Below, in pieces: positions 44,769 through 52,500 of a stretch of DNA of 64,000 nt. The position numbers were made by a program, and so were the translations under genes. This stretch comes from an uncultured Lachnospiraceae bacterium. Its GTDB lineage: Bacteria > Bacillota > Clostridia > Lachnospirales > Lachnospiraceae. Every line of letters starts with the position of its first letter. Within the stretch, counting starts at the first letter, position 1. The notes under the pieces are model-generated. The model made no database searches, was not told the DNA's origin, and saw only the letters and a list, made by a program, of their open reading frames with translations. The stretch lies in contig CACWRR010000011.1 in NCBI GenBank assembly GCA_902763335.1, positions 1-64,000 on the forward strand. Direction: 5' to 3'.

Positions 44769-45080
44769 CTATATATTCATATTCTTAAGTTCCTGTTCTA
44801 TATTTTTTGCAAGTCCTGCGTCCACTATCGCAATGGATGCCCTGAACTCTTTTCCTATAGCTCTTCCAAGCTCTTCCTTTGTTCCGTATTCATATTTTGG
44901 AATATCATAAAACTTACATTTATCGCTAAAAAGCTTCTTTGTGTTAGCCGATGCGTCTTCAGCAACAATGACTAAGACTGCCTTACCGTCTCTTACCGCC
45001 TGTTCAACCATTGATTCACCGCTGACTAACTTTCCCGCCTTCATTGATATTCCTATAGTTGAGAATATCTTATTCTGCAT
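44769..45080 (-). CDS. ylxQ: L7Ae-family ribosomal/RNA-binding protein YlxQ
   Basis: This small kink-turn-binding protein of the L7Ae/L30e family is found in the nusA-infB operon. I start it at ATG 45080, which overlaps the end of ylxR by 11 bases. The product is 103 residues, with KIFSTIGISMKAGKLVSGE and VLVIVAEDASANTKK typical of the family. An upstream in-frame ATG would add 42 residues unrelated to the family, mostly within ylxR. Confidence 0.93.
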   Translation of the reverse strand: MQNKIFSTIGISMKAGKLVSGESMVEQAVRDGKAVLVIVAEDASANTKKLFSDKCKFYDIPKYEYGTKEELGRAIGKEFRASIAIVDAGLAKNIEQELKNMNI

Positions 45081-45345
45081 TTTCCTGTGCTTCCTTTCTA
45101 AGTTCATCATATACGTCCGCCGGAATACTGCATTTGAGTGACTTTTCCAAACCTCTGTTTTTCTCTGCCCTGTCAATACATTCCTTTGTATTACAAATGT
45201 ATGCACCTCTTCCGTTCTTTCTTCCGGTTACATCCACCATAATCTCATCTTCCGAAGTCTTTATAACACGGAGCAGTTCTTTTTTAGTTTTCATTTCACC
45301 ACATACCACACATTTTCTGAGTGGTATCTTTTTGACATTTCCCAC
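45070..45345 (-). CDS. ylxR: YlxR / RnpM RNase P modulator
   Basis: This 91-residue DUF448 protein has the conserved IPLRKCVVCGEMKTKKELLRV start and the GRGAYIC signature. Recent work on Bacillus names this family RnpM, which binds RNase P RNA and modulates its activity. It lies between nusA and ylxQ, two bases from nusA, the conserved order. Confidence 0.94.
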   Translation of the reverse strand: MGNVKKIPLRKCVVCGEMKTKKELLRVIKTSEDEIMVDVTGRKNGRGAYICNTKECIDRAEKNRGLEKSLKCSIPADVYDELRKEAQENAE

Positions 45346-45347
45346 TA

Positions 45348-46439
45348 TTATGCTTCCTCATCTTCCTCAGAAAGTTCCATCTGAACATCGCCCATCTGCT
45401 CAAGTTCCTTTGCCTGTGACTCACTCTTTATATCAATCTTAAATCCTGTAAGTCTTGCAGCGAGTCTTGCATTCTGACCTTCTTTACCAATGGCAAGTGA
45501 TAACTGATAATCAGGTACTACTACCTTAGCCGTCTTTTCTTCATCATCAGCCACTACCGATACTACCTTTGCAGGACTGAGAGCGTTCTCAATAAGTACT
45601 GCCGGATTCTCGCTCCAGTTGATAATATCAATCTTCTCTCCTCTTAACTCACTTACGATGGCATTTACTCTGGCACCGTTAAGACCTACACAGGCACCTA
45701 CTGCATCTACGTCTTTATTATTTGACCATACGGCAATCTTTGTTCTTGAGCCGGCTTCTCTCGCTATGCTCTTAATCTCAACTGTTCCGTCTTTGACTTC
45801 TGCAACTTCCGCCTCAAACAGTCTCTTTACAAGTTCAGGATGTGTTCTTGATACGACAATTCTAGGTCCCTTTGGTGTATCTTTTACTTCTACTATATAA
45901 AGTTTTATTCTCTCAGTAGGTGTAAATACCTCGCCTTTAACCTGCTCTTTTTCAGTAAGAACAGCATCAGCCTTTCCAAGATTAATGCTTACATTCTTTC
46001 CATTTATTTTCTGTACAATACCTGTAACAATATCTTTTTCCTTGCCATAATACTGATCATATATAACTTTTCTTTCTTCCTCACGGATTTTCTGAAGAAT
46101 CACGTTCTTGGCATTCTGTGTGGCAATTCTTCCAAACTCCTTAGACTCAACTTTGACATTTACAGTATCACCGATGTCAAATTTCTTGTCTATCTTCTGT
46201 GCCTCTTCAACACTAATCTGCGTAATCGGATCCTCTACCTGCTCAACGACTTCCTTTGCCGCTATTATAGAATAATCTCCTGTTGTACGGCTTACAGTTA
46301 CAGTTACATTGTCAGCCTTTCCAAAATGATTCTTATATGCTGTAATAAGAGAATTCTCGATAGCCTCAAGCATAACCTCTTTATTTACTTCTTTCTCTTT
46401 TTCTAATACATCAAGTGCATCTAATAATTCCTTGTTCAT
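45348..46439 (-). CDS. nusA: Transcription termination/antitermination factor NusA
   Basis: NusA binds RNA polymerase and modulates pausing, termination and antitermination. The 363-residue protein has an N-terminal RNAP-binding domain, an S1 domain (about 135-200) and two KH domains (VGACVGLNGARVNAIVSEL and SLAIGKEGQNARLAARLTG), then an acidic tail. It lacks the extra C-terminal repeats of proteobacterial NusA, as is usual in Firmicutes. AAGGAGG precedes ATG 46439. The gap from rimP is unusually long (365 bases) and filled by repeats. Confidence 0.96.
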   Translation of the reverse strand: MNKELLDALDVLEKEKEVNKEVMLEAIENSLITAYKNHFGKADNVTVTVSRTTGDYSIIAAKEVVEQVEDPITQISVEEAQKIDKKFDIGDTVNVKVESKEFGRIATQNAKNVILQKIREEERKVIYDQYYGKEKDIVTGIVQKINGKNVSINLGKADAVLTEKEQVKGEVFTPTERIKLYIVEVKDTPKGPRIVVSRTHPELVKRLFEAEVAEVKDGTVEIKSIAREAGSRTKIAVWSNNKDVDAVGACVGLNGARVNAIVSELRGEKIDIINWSENPAVLIENALSPAKVVSVVADDEEKTAKVVVPDYQLSLAIGKEGQNARLAARLTGFKIDIKSESQAKELEQMGDVQMELSEEDEEA

Positions 46440-46486
46440 TCTGATCCTCCTTGTTTTTCTCCTTCTATTATTTTATAAAATTTTAG

Positions 46487-46598
46487 AATTCAGGTGTCAA
46501 AAGCCCCTACGGGGACTAGCCAACACAAGTATGTGTATTTGCAAGCTAGCTTGCAATATCACATATTGTGCTTGGCTGGTGCGTAGGACACCTGAATC
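46487..46598. repeat. Structured repeat A, copy 1
   Basis: The outer arms ATTCAGGTGTC (46488-46498) and complement (46587-46597) enclose CCTACGGGG and a long hairpin. In the hairpin CTAGCCAA and CACAA, then TATGTG, pair with the downstream side, with one bulge on each strand. It is capped by the perfect palindrome TTGCAAGCTAGCTTGCAA (46539-46556). AATTTTAG occurs on both flanks (46479-46486 and 46599-46606), a possible 8-bp target duplication. The core matches copy 2 at 62633-62757, but the outer arms do not. Confidence 0.85.
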
Positions 46599-46609
46599 AA
46601 TTTTAGGCG

Positions 46610-46798
46610 TTTGCGAAACTCCACTGTGTTCAATATCTTGTGTAAATTTATAGGCTGCATAAGCGACATTCTGAGGCGGCCGGCACTTAGCAACCGTATT
46701 TTGGTTGCTTATGTACCGCTGCCAGCCGAAGATAGTGCAAACGTGTGAGCGTTGCAACCTATAAATTTCACATGTATATAAAGAAGTAGTTTCGCAAA
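46610..46798. repeat. Structured repeat B, copy 1, with extra outer arms
   Basis: The core is AAGCGACATTCTGAGGCGG, an inner hairpin (AGCAACC 46689-46695 with GGTTGCT 46703-46709), CTTATGTACCGCT, CCAGCC and AGCGT. It lies inside a stem AAATTTATAGGCTGCA (46644-46659) with TGCAACCTATAAATTT (46753-46768). A still more distal pair, TTTGCGAAACT and complement, lies at 46610-46620 and 46788-46798. The two non-pairing positions (C-A on the plus strand) become G-U in minus-strand RNA, the operon direction. The core recurs at 48618-48743. Confidence 0.85.
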
Positions 46799-46804
46799 TG
46801 GCTA

Positions 46805-47272
46805 TTAAAAGTCCAATGCCAGACGTATAAGTGCTATATCTGAACGTTCAAATACAATATCTTCTCCGTCATCTGCTTCTATAGTTACTGTTTCCTTATC
46901 AAATGCTTTAAGGATTCCTTCGTATTCTTTCTGTTTATTAATCTGTCTGAATAGTTTTATCTCAACCATCTCTCCCATATTTCTGGTGAAATCCTTATCC
47001 TTCTTTAAAGGTCTTCCGAGTCCCGGTGAGCTGACTTCGAGTATATAGGCATCCTCAATAAAGTCTTTCTCATCAAGTTTATCACTGAGTGCTCTGCTTA
47101 TCAGTTCACAGTCATCAATATTTATGCCACCGGGCTTATCGATATACACTCTGAGATACCAGTTGCCACCTTCCTTAACATACTCCACATCTACCAGTTC
47201 AAACTTGTTCTCCTCAATCATCGGCAAAACAAGTTCTTCTGTCATTGCTTCATATTCTTTATTTTTTGCCAT
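46805..47272 (-). CDS. rimP: Ribosome maturation factor RimP
   Basis: RimP is needed for 30S subunit maturation. From ATG 47272 (GGAGG 5 bases upstream) it has 155 residues and the family blocks ELVDVEYVKEGGNWYLRVYIDKPGG (N-terminal domain) and VSSPGLGRPLKKDKDF, with a C-terminal SH3-like domain. A TTG four codons upstream overlaps the ribosome binding site and is rejected. It heads the rimP-nusA-ylxR-ylxQ-infB operon and has a promoter and leader hairpin of its own. Confidence 0.95.
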   Translation of the reverse strand: MAKNKEYEAMTEELVLPMIEENKFELVDVEYVKEGGNWYLRVYIDKPGGINIDDCELISRALSDKLDEKDFIEDAYILEVSSPGLGRPLKKDKDFTRNMGEMVEIKLFRQINKQKEYEGILKAFDKETVTIEADDGEDIVFERSDIALIRLALDF

Positions 47273-47301
47273 ATATTCCTCCAATCCTTAACTACAAAGA
47301 C

Positions 47302-47327
47302 AAAGAGTGAACTCACGTCCACTCTTT
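47302..47327 (-). promoter_or_regulatory. rimP-nusA operon leader hairpin with GNRA loop
   Basis: On the minus strand AAAGAGTGGAC (47327-47317), loop GTGA and GTTCACTCTTT (47312-47302) form an 11-bp stem with one G-U pair, closed by a GNRA tetraloop. It is followed by TGTCTTTG. It lies in the leader, about 30 bases before rimP. It looks like a weak terminator or attenuator in the operon that encodes NusA. Confidence 0.6.
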
Positions 47328-47355
47328 CATCAACAAGTCACTATAAACTTATATC

Positions 47356-47384
47356 ATTGTATCACCCACACTTACTTTTTGCAA
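47356..47384 (-). promoter_or_regulatory. Promoter of the rimP-nusA-infB operon
   Basis: On the minus strand TTGCAA (47379-47384) and TACAAT (47356-47361) are separated by 17 bases, with a start near 47349 and a 77-base leader. It is divergent from the DHH gene promoter about 20 bases away. Confidence 0.7.
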
Positions 47385-47403
47385 TAGCTTTTTTCTATTA
47401 TCC

Positions 47404-47432
47404 TTGCAAACACACATATAAAATGATAAAAT
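47404..47432 (+). promoter_or_regulatory. Promoter of the DHH phosphoesterase gene
   Basis: TTGCAA (47404-47409) and TAAAAT (47427-47432) are 17 bases apart. The start would be near 47439 and a GGGGG ribosome binding site lies at 47455-47459. Confidence 0.6.
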
Positions 47433-47466
47433 ATAAGAAAAATATTAAGTATATGGGGGTCTACAT

Positions 47467-48387
47467 ATGAGACTAATTACAAGATCAGATTTTGACGGAC
47501 TTGCATGTGCCGTATTCCTTAAAGAAGCCGGCATAATTGACACTTACAAATTCGCTCACCCAAAGGATTTGCAGGACGGTATTATAGAAGTAACCAAAGA
47601 TGACTGCCTTGCCAACGTACCTTTTGTTGAGGGATGCGGATTATGGTTTGACCATCATTCCAGCGAACAGGAGAGAAATGCTTATAAAGGCAAATATGTG
47701 GGTGAAAGCAAAAGCAGTCCGAGTGCTGCACATGTAGTATATGACTACTACGGAGGAAAAGAACGTTTTCCAAACTTTGATGCCCTTCTTGAAGCGGTTG
47801 ATAAGGTTGATTCAGCACAGCTTACAAGAGAAGAGATTCTCAATCCTTCAGGATGGGTTCTCTTGGGATTTATAATGGACCCGAGAACGGGACTCGGAAG
47901 ATTCAGACAGTTCACAATCAGTAACTATCAGCTTATGGAGAAGTTAATTGACTGGTGCAGAACCATGACAATAGAAGAGATTCTTGAACTTCCTGATATC
48001 AAGGAAAGAATAGAACTCTACTTTGAACAGACTGAAAAATTTGTTGAGATGGTCAAAGCTCACACAACCGTAAAAAATAATGTTATTATCAGCGACTTAA
48101 GAAAACTTGAAACTATCTACACAGGTAACCGCTTCATGATATACAGTTTATATCCTGAAGGAAATATCTCTGTATGGATTGTATCAGGTAAAGGCGGACA
48201 GGGCTGCTCGTGTGCAGTGGGCTACAGCGTATTAAACAGGACATGCTCTATCGATGTAGGTGCATTAATGCTCAAATATGGCGGCGGTGGTCACAAAGTT
48301 GTAGGAACATGCCAGTTCCCTGACGAAACAATGGATGATAAAATCAAAGAATTATTAGATGAAATCGTAACATTAAATACACCATAA
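47467..48387 (+). CDS. DHH-family phosphoesterase
   Basis: This is the only protein gene on the plus strand. The 306-residue product has the DHH metal motifs RSDFDGLACAV near the N-terminus, LWFDHH (about residue 60) and a C-terminal DHHA1-type GGGGHKVVGTCQ. It resembles exopolyphosphatase-like or small-nucleotide phosphoesterases of this superfamily, distinct from NrnA at 41122. Substrate is unknown. It reads divergently from the rimP operon with its own promoter; tRNA-Glu follows 78 bases later from a separate promoter. Confidence 0.88.
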   Translation: MRLITRSDFDGLACAVFLKEAGIIDTYKFAHPKDLQDGIIEVTKDDCLANVPFVEGCGLWFDHHSSEQERNAYKGKYVGESKSSPSAAHVVYDYYGGKERFPNFDALLEAVDKVDSAQLTREEILNPSGWVLLGFIMDPRTGLGRFRQFTISNYQLMEKLIDWCRTMTIEEILELPDIKERIELYFEQTEKFVEMVKAHTTVKNNVIISDLRKLETIYTGNRFMIYSLYPEGNISVWIVSGKGGQGCSCAVGYSVLNRTCSIDVGALMLKYGGGGHKVVGTCQFPDETMDDKIKELLDEIVTLNTP

Positions 48388-48417
48388 AAATAATTTTAAA
48401 ATTTCCAAAAAAACTGC

Positions 48418-48446
48418 TTGACATTTCCATATACAGCGTGTATACT
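48418..48446 (+). promoter_or_regulatory. tRNA-Glu promoter
   Basis: A perfect TTGACA (48418-48423) and TATACT (48441-48446) are separated by 17 bases, with a start near 48453, 13 bases before the tRNA. This is a strong stable-RNA-type promoter. Confidence 0.85.
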
Positions 48447-48465
48447 ATGTGAGTACGTTGGTCAT

Positions 48466-48537
48466 GGCTCGTTGGTCAAGCGGTTAAGACGTCGCCCTCT
48501 CACGGCGAAATCAGCGGTTCGATTCCGCTACGAGCTG
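48466..48537 (+). tRNA. tRNA-Glu (anticodon CTC)
   Basis: A 72-base cloverleaf: acceptor GGCTCGT with ACGAGCT (first pair G-U), D arm with GGTCAAGCGGTTAAGAC, anticodon stem TCGCC/GGCGA around loop CTCTCAC (anticodon CTC, codon GAG) and T arm AGCGG-TTCGATT-CCGCT. The discriminator base is G. The 3' CCA is not encoded (CTA follows), so it must be added. It has its own promoter and terminator and stands alone, with no other tRNA nearby. Confidence 0.95.
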
Positions 48538-48540
48538 CTA

Positions 48541-48572
48541 AAAAAGGAGCTTACTTGTAAGTTCCTTTTTTT
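48541..48572 (+). terminator. tRNA-Glu terminator
   Basis: AGGAGCTTAC (48545-48554) and GTAAGTTCCT (48557-48566) form a hairpin with a G-U pair, preceded by A5 and followed by T7. The inner pair probably opens to give a larger loop. Confidence 0.85.
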
Positions 48573-48617
48573 GTTTGCTTAAATCAAATTATATAATGTT
48601 AATAAGATTTAGTACAG

Positions 48618-48743
48618 AATTACCAACTGCAAAAGCGACATTCTGAGGCGGTCGGTACTTAGTGGGTGCATATCATGCAGCCACTTATGTACCGCTACCA
48701 GCCAAAGATAGCGAAAGCGTGTCCAGCGTTGCAGTTGGTAATT
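48618..48743. repeat. Structured repeat B, copy 2
   Basis: A perfect 15-bp outer stem AATTACCAACTGCAA (48618-48632) and complement (48729-48743) encloses the B core. That core is AAGCGACATTCTGAGGCGG, CGGTAC, an inner hairpin AGTGG (48661-48665) with CCACT (48681-48685) and a TGCAT/ATGCA tip, then CTTATGTACCGCT, CCAGCC and AGCGT. Outer arms and hairpin tip differ from copy 1 while pairing is kept. A T6 run follows on the plus strand, so the outer stem could act as a terminator. The rest of 48573-48765 shows nothing else. Confidence 0.85.
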
Positions 48744-48765
48744 TTTTCATAAGTATTCCCTGATA

Positions 48766-49509
48766 CTATTCGGAAATTTCATATACAATTGCATTTCCCC
48801 TCTTCCCCTTTTTATCAACTCCCCCGACATAAGAGATTATATTCATTGCTATTCTCGCAAGTCCAACCGGTATACCTGCACACTTTGCAAGGTCCGCGGT
48901 TGTAAAACTTTCCGGAAGATCTATAGGCAGAAACTGCATATAATCCTCTACCCTGTATATCTCATACTCTTCTTTAAATTCCACAGGCATACGGTCAAAT
49001 CTTGTTGAACCCTTTTTTCTATTTCTGCTCCACCCATTTAACAGCCTGTATTCCTCTATATCCAACATGGCTATTTTAAAATGAAGATTTTCATTTCTCA
49101 AATATGACTTTATCTTGTACAGCTCCTTAAATATCATGTACGGTGTTCCTTTAAGCGGTGACTTCCGTTTCGGAGCGCACTCCCCTGTCAGTTCATCCAC
49201 CCATATAAGCCATTTACATGCCGGCACCGGATAAACCACAGTAACATCATAATACGGAAGAAATCTTGCCAGTTTCTCCCTTAATTTATCAAAATGTGCA
49301 GTCTGTATCTCGATAATATTGCCGTCCCTGTATATATCTGCCACCATTCCCTCTACCGGAATTTCCTGATGATCCTCATCCGGCTCATAATAGTTTTTGA
49401 GAACGGCATGCACTGTCTTTTCAGACAGCACACCTATGGTTTTGCGTTCTCTGTTCACGCCTATTATCTTTTCTTTTGCCTTTTCAAAGTTTTGTATATT
49501 TACAGACAT
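48766..49509 (-). CDS. Conserved protein of unknown function, possible nuclease core
   Basis: I do not recognise this 247-residue protein. From ATG 49509 (GAGGAG upstream) it shows an N-terminal helical part and then VADIYRDGNIIEIQTAHFDK (about residues 54-73). That segment has the Asp...Glu-X-Gln layout of restriction-endonuclease-like folds. A basic middle segment follows, and a C-terminal winged-helix-like part (about 195-240, TTADLAKCAGIPVGLARIAM). It lies 48 bases after polC on the same strand and is probably co-transcribed, hinting at a DNA-related role. This is inference only. The product is soluble with no signal peptide. Confidence 0.75.
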   Translation of the reverse strand: MSVNIQNFEKAKEKIIGVNRERKTIGVLSEKTVHAVLKNYYEPDEDHQEIPVEGMVADIYRDGNIIEIQTAHFDKLREKLARFLPYYDVTVVYPVPACKWLIWVDELTGECAPKRKSPLKGTPYMIFKELYKIKSYLRNENLHFKIAMLDIEEYRLLNGWSRNRKKGSTRFDRMPVEFKEEYEIYRVEDYMQFLPIDLPESFTTADLAKCAGIPVGLARIAMNIISYVGGVDKKGKRGNAIVYEISE

Positions 49510-49557
49510 AGTACTCCTCACACTATAAATCATATATTTAAATTTCGCAACCATCCT

Positions 49558-52500
49558 CTATCCTATACCAATATCGAACAGCGATAGCTGGTTTGATTCC
49601 GGCAGGTCTTTTAATATTCCCAGTTCCGACATAAGGTCTGTCAGGGTTCCGCTTACCTTTGTTCTGTCCCTGAAATCATCCTTTGATATGAATCTTCCGT
49701 TTTTGGCGGCTTCAACTATTGCATCTGCCGCCTTATCTCCAAGACCGTCTATACTGCTCAATGCCGGCATAAGCTTTCCGTTGATTATCTGGAATTTATG
49801 TGCCTCAACCTTATATAAGTCAATCGGCTCAAAGTCAAGTCCCCTTGCGTACATTTCCTGAACTACCTTCATGTCCTTTAAGGTATCCTCATCTTTTTTT
49901 GACAACAGATTCTGTGCGTCACGGTTTTTATAATCCTTTATATGATACTCAAGTCTCTCCTGCCCCAGACACATAAGCTCATAGCTGAAGGCCGACGCTC
50001 TGATACTAAAATATGCGGCATAATATGCCAGTGGATAATACACCTTAAAATACGCTATTCTGAATGCCATCATTACATATGCGGCAGCATGTGCCTTAGG
50101 GAACATGTACTTAATCTTCTTGCACGACCAGATATACCAGTCAGGCACATCATGGGCAAGCATTTCCTCTTCCCACTCTTCTTTAAGACCTTTACCCTTT
50201 CGCACGCTCTCCATTATGGTGAATGACAACTCAGACTCCAGACCTTTATTAATGAGATATATCATAATATCATCTCTTGTACATATGGCGGTCGAAATCG
50301 TTGCCTTTCCTTCCAGAATAAGTGTCTGTGCATTTCCGAGCCACACGTCTGTTCCGTGGGACAGACCGGATATTCTGATAAGATCCGAAAATGTCTGTGG
50401 CTTTGTGTCTATAAGCATCTGTATAACAAATTCTGTACCAAATTCAGGTATTCCCTGTGAGCCAAGCGGACAATCTCCTATATCTTTAGGACTTACCTGG
50501 AGGGCATGGGTATCCTGAAACAGCGACATTACTTCTTTATTATCAAATGGTATCTCCTTTGCATCAATTCCCGTCAAATCCTCAAGCATACGAATCATGG
50601 TAGGATCATCATGACCGAGAATATCGAGCTTTAACAGGTTGTGGTCGATTGAATGATACTCGAAATGAGTAGTTACCGTCTTTGTTGTCATATCATTTGC
50701 AGGATGCTGAACCGGTGTGTAAGTGTTAATATCCTCACCAAGAGGAAGTACAACGATACCTCCCGGATGCTGTCCGGTGGTACGGTGTATTCCTATACAT
50801 CCCTGGGATATTCTGTTTATCTCGCATCTTCGCTTGTGAACCCCTCTCTCCTCATAATACTTCTTCACATATCCGTAAGCAGTCTTGTCGGCAAGTGTAC
50901 CTATAGTACCGGCACGGAATGTCTGACCTTTTCCAAAAATAACTTCTGTATATTCATGCGCCTTACTCTGATATTCACCTGAAAAGTTAAGGTCGATATC
51001 CGGCTCTTTATTTCCCTTAAATCCCAGGAAAGTCTCAAACGGTATGTCAAATCCGGCCTTCACCAGTTTCTCACCACAATTCGGACATCTCTTATCCGGC
51101 ATGTCACATCCCGAACCTCCTGAAAATGCTTTGACTTCCTCAGAATCAAATTCGCTGTAATGACACTTTGCACAGTAGTAATGCGGACTTAACGGATTAA
51201 CCTCCGTTATACCTGACATGGTGGCTACAAATGACGAACCTACAGAACCTCTTGAACCTACCAGATAACCGTCCTCATTTGATTTCCACACCAGTTTCTG
51301 GGCTATAATGTACATAACGGCATATCCGTTTGAAATGATTGAATTCAATTCCCTTTCAAGTCGCTCCACAACTATCTCAGGCAAATCCTCTCCATACATG
51401 CTCTTTGCAGTATCGTAACATATGTTTCTGAGCGTCTGGTCAGAATTTTCAATGACAGGCGGAGCCTTGTGGGGACTTACCGGAAATATATTGTCTATCA
51501 TGTCGGCTATTTTATTGGTGTTAGTAACTACCACCTCATATGCCTTTTCACTTCCAAGATACTTAAATTCATCAAGCATCTCCTCAGTTGTACGATAGTA
51601 AAGCGGTGCCTGATCATCCGCATCCTTAAATCCTTTTCCTGCCATAATAATTCTACGGTATACTTCATCCTCCGGATCGAGAAAATGAACATCACAGGTG
51701 GCAACCACCGGCTTATTAAATTCCTCACCGAGTTTAACGATTTTCTTATTTATATCTATAAGGTCTTCTTCTGAATTAACACTTGTCTTATCACTTTCAA
51801 TCATGAATTTATTGTTACCCAGAGGCTGAATCTCAAGATAATCATAAAATTCAACAAGACGTGCTATCTCCTCATCACTTTTTCCTAAAAGAATTGCCTG
51901 ATACAGTTCCCCCGCCTCGCAAGCCGAACCTATAAGCAGACCCTCTTTGTAATTAAGATAATCACTCTTAGGCACCCTCGGAACCCTGTGATAATATTTT
52001 ATATGCGAATCTGATATAAGGTGATACAGATTTACTCTTCCCACTTCACCCGTTGCCAGAATAATAGCATGGTGTGACGGCATCTTCATAATAGTCTCAG
52101 GACTTGATATTCCCATATCATTCATCTGATCAAGATCATTTATACCCTGTTCTTTTAACATTTCTATAAGCTTTACAAATATTTCAGCCGTACAGCCTGC
52201 ATCATCCACCGCCCTGTGGTGGTTAAGCAGTGATACATTAAGTGCCTTTGCAACCGTATCAAGCTTAAAGTTTTTCAAATTCGGCAGAAGCACCCTGGAG
52301 AGATTTACCGTATCAAGGTAGGTAAATTCTGCCTCTATACCGAGTCTTTCACAATTCCTCTCTATAAAACTCATATCAAAATCCGCATTATGGGCAACCA
52401 TGACACAATCCCTTGAAAACTCCAGAAATTCAGGAAGTATCTCCTCTATGGACTTTGCATCGATGACCATGTTATCATTTATGCCTGTAAGTTTCTCTAT

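Larger units (their letters stand above)
46440..46804. other. 365-base rimP-nusA interval filled by structured repeats
   Basis: This gap between two co-operonic genes holds one copy of repeat A (46487-46598) and one of repeat B (46644-46768), the latter inside a further pair of arms at 46610-46620 and 46788-46798. I see no gene, promoter or simple terminator here. Small open frames across it arise from the repeat sequence itself, since the same peptide words recur at the second A copy. Confidence 0.8.

Noticed and set aside
46432..46653. Small plus-strand reading frame encoding a peptide with ANTSMCICKLACNIT
   Set aside because: The same words appear in a frame at 62639-62839 because both cross repeat A. 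The frames have no ribosome binding site and differ outside the repeat, so they are by-products of the palindrome.
48752..48761. Shared GTATTCCCTG with the hairpin at 31364
   Set aside because: It is a ten-base match with no other similarity around it, so chance is sufficient.
46440..48765. CRISPR array
   Set aside because: The repeats are few, long, palindromic and not regularly spaced; no spacers or cas genes are present.
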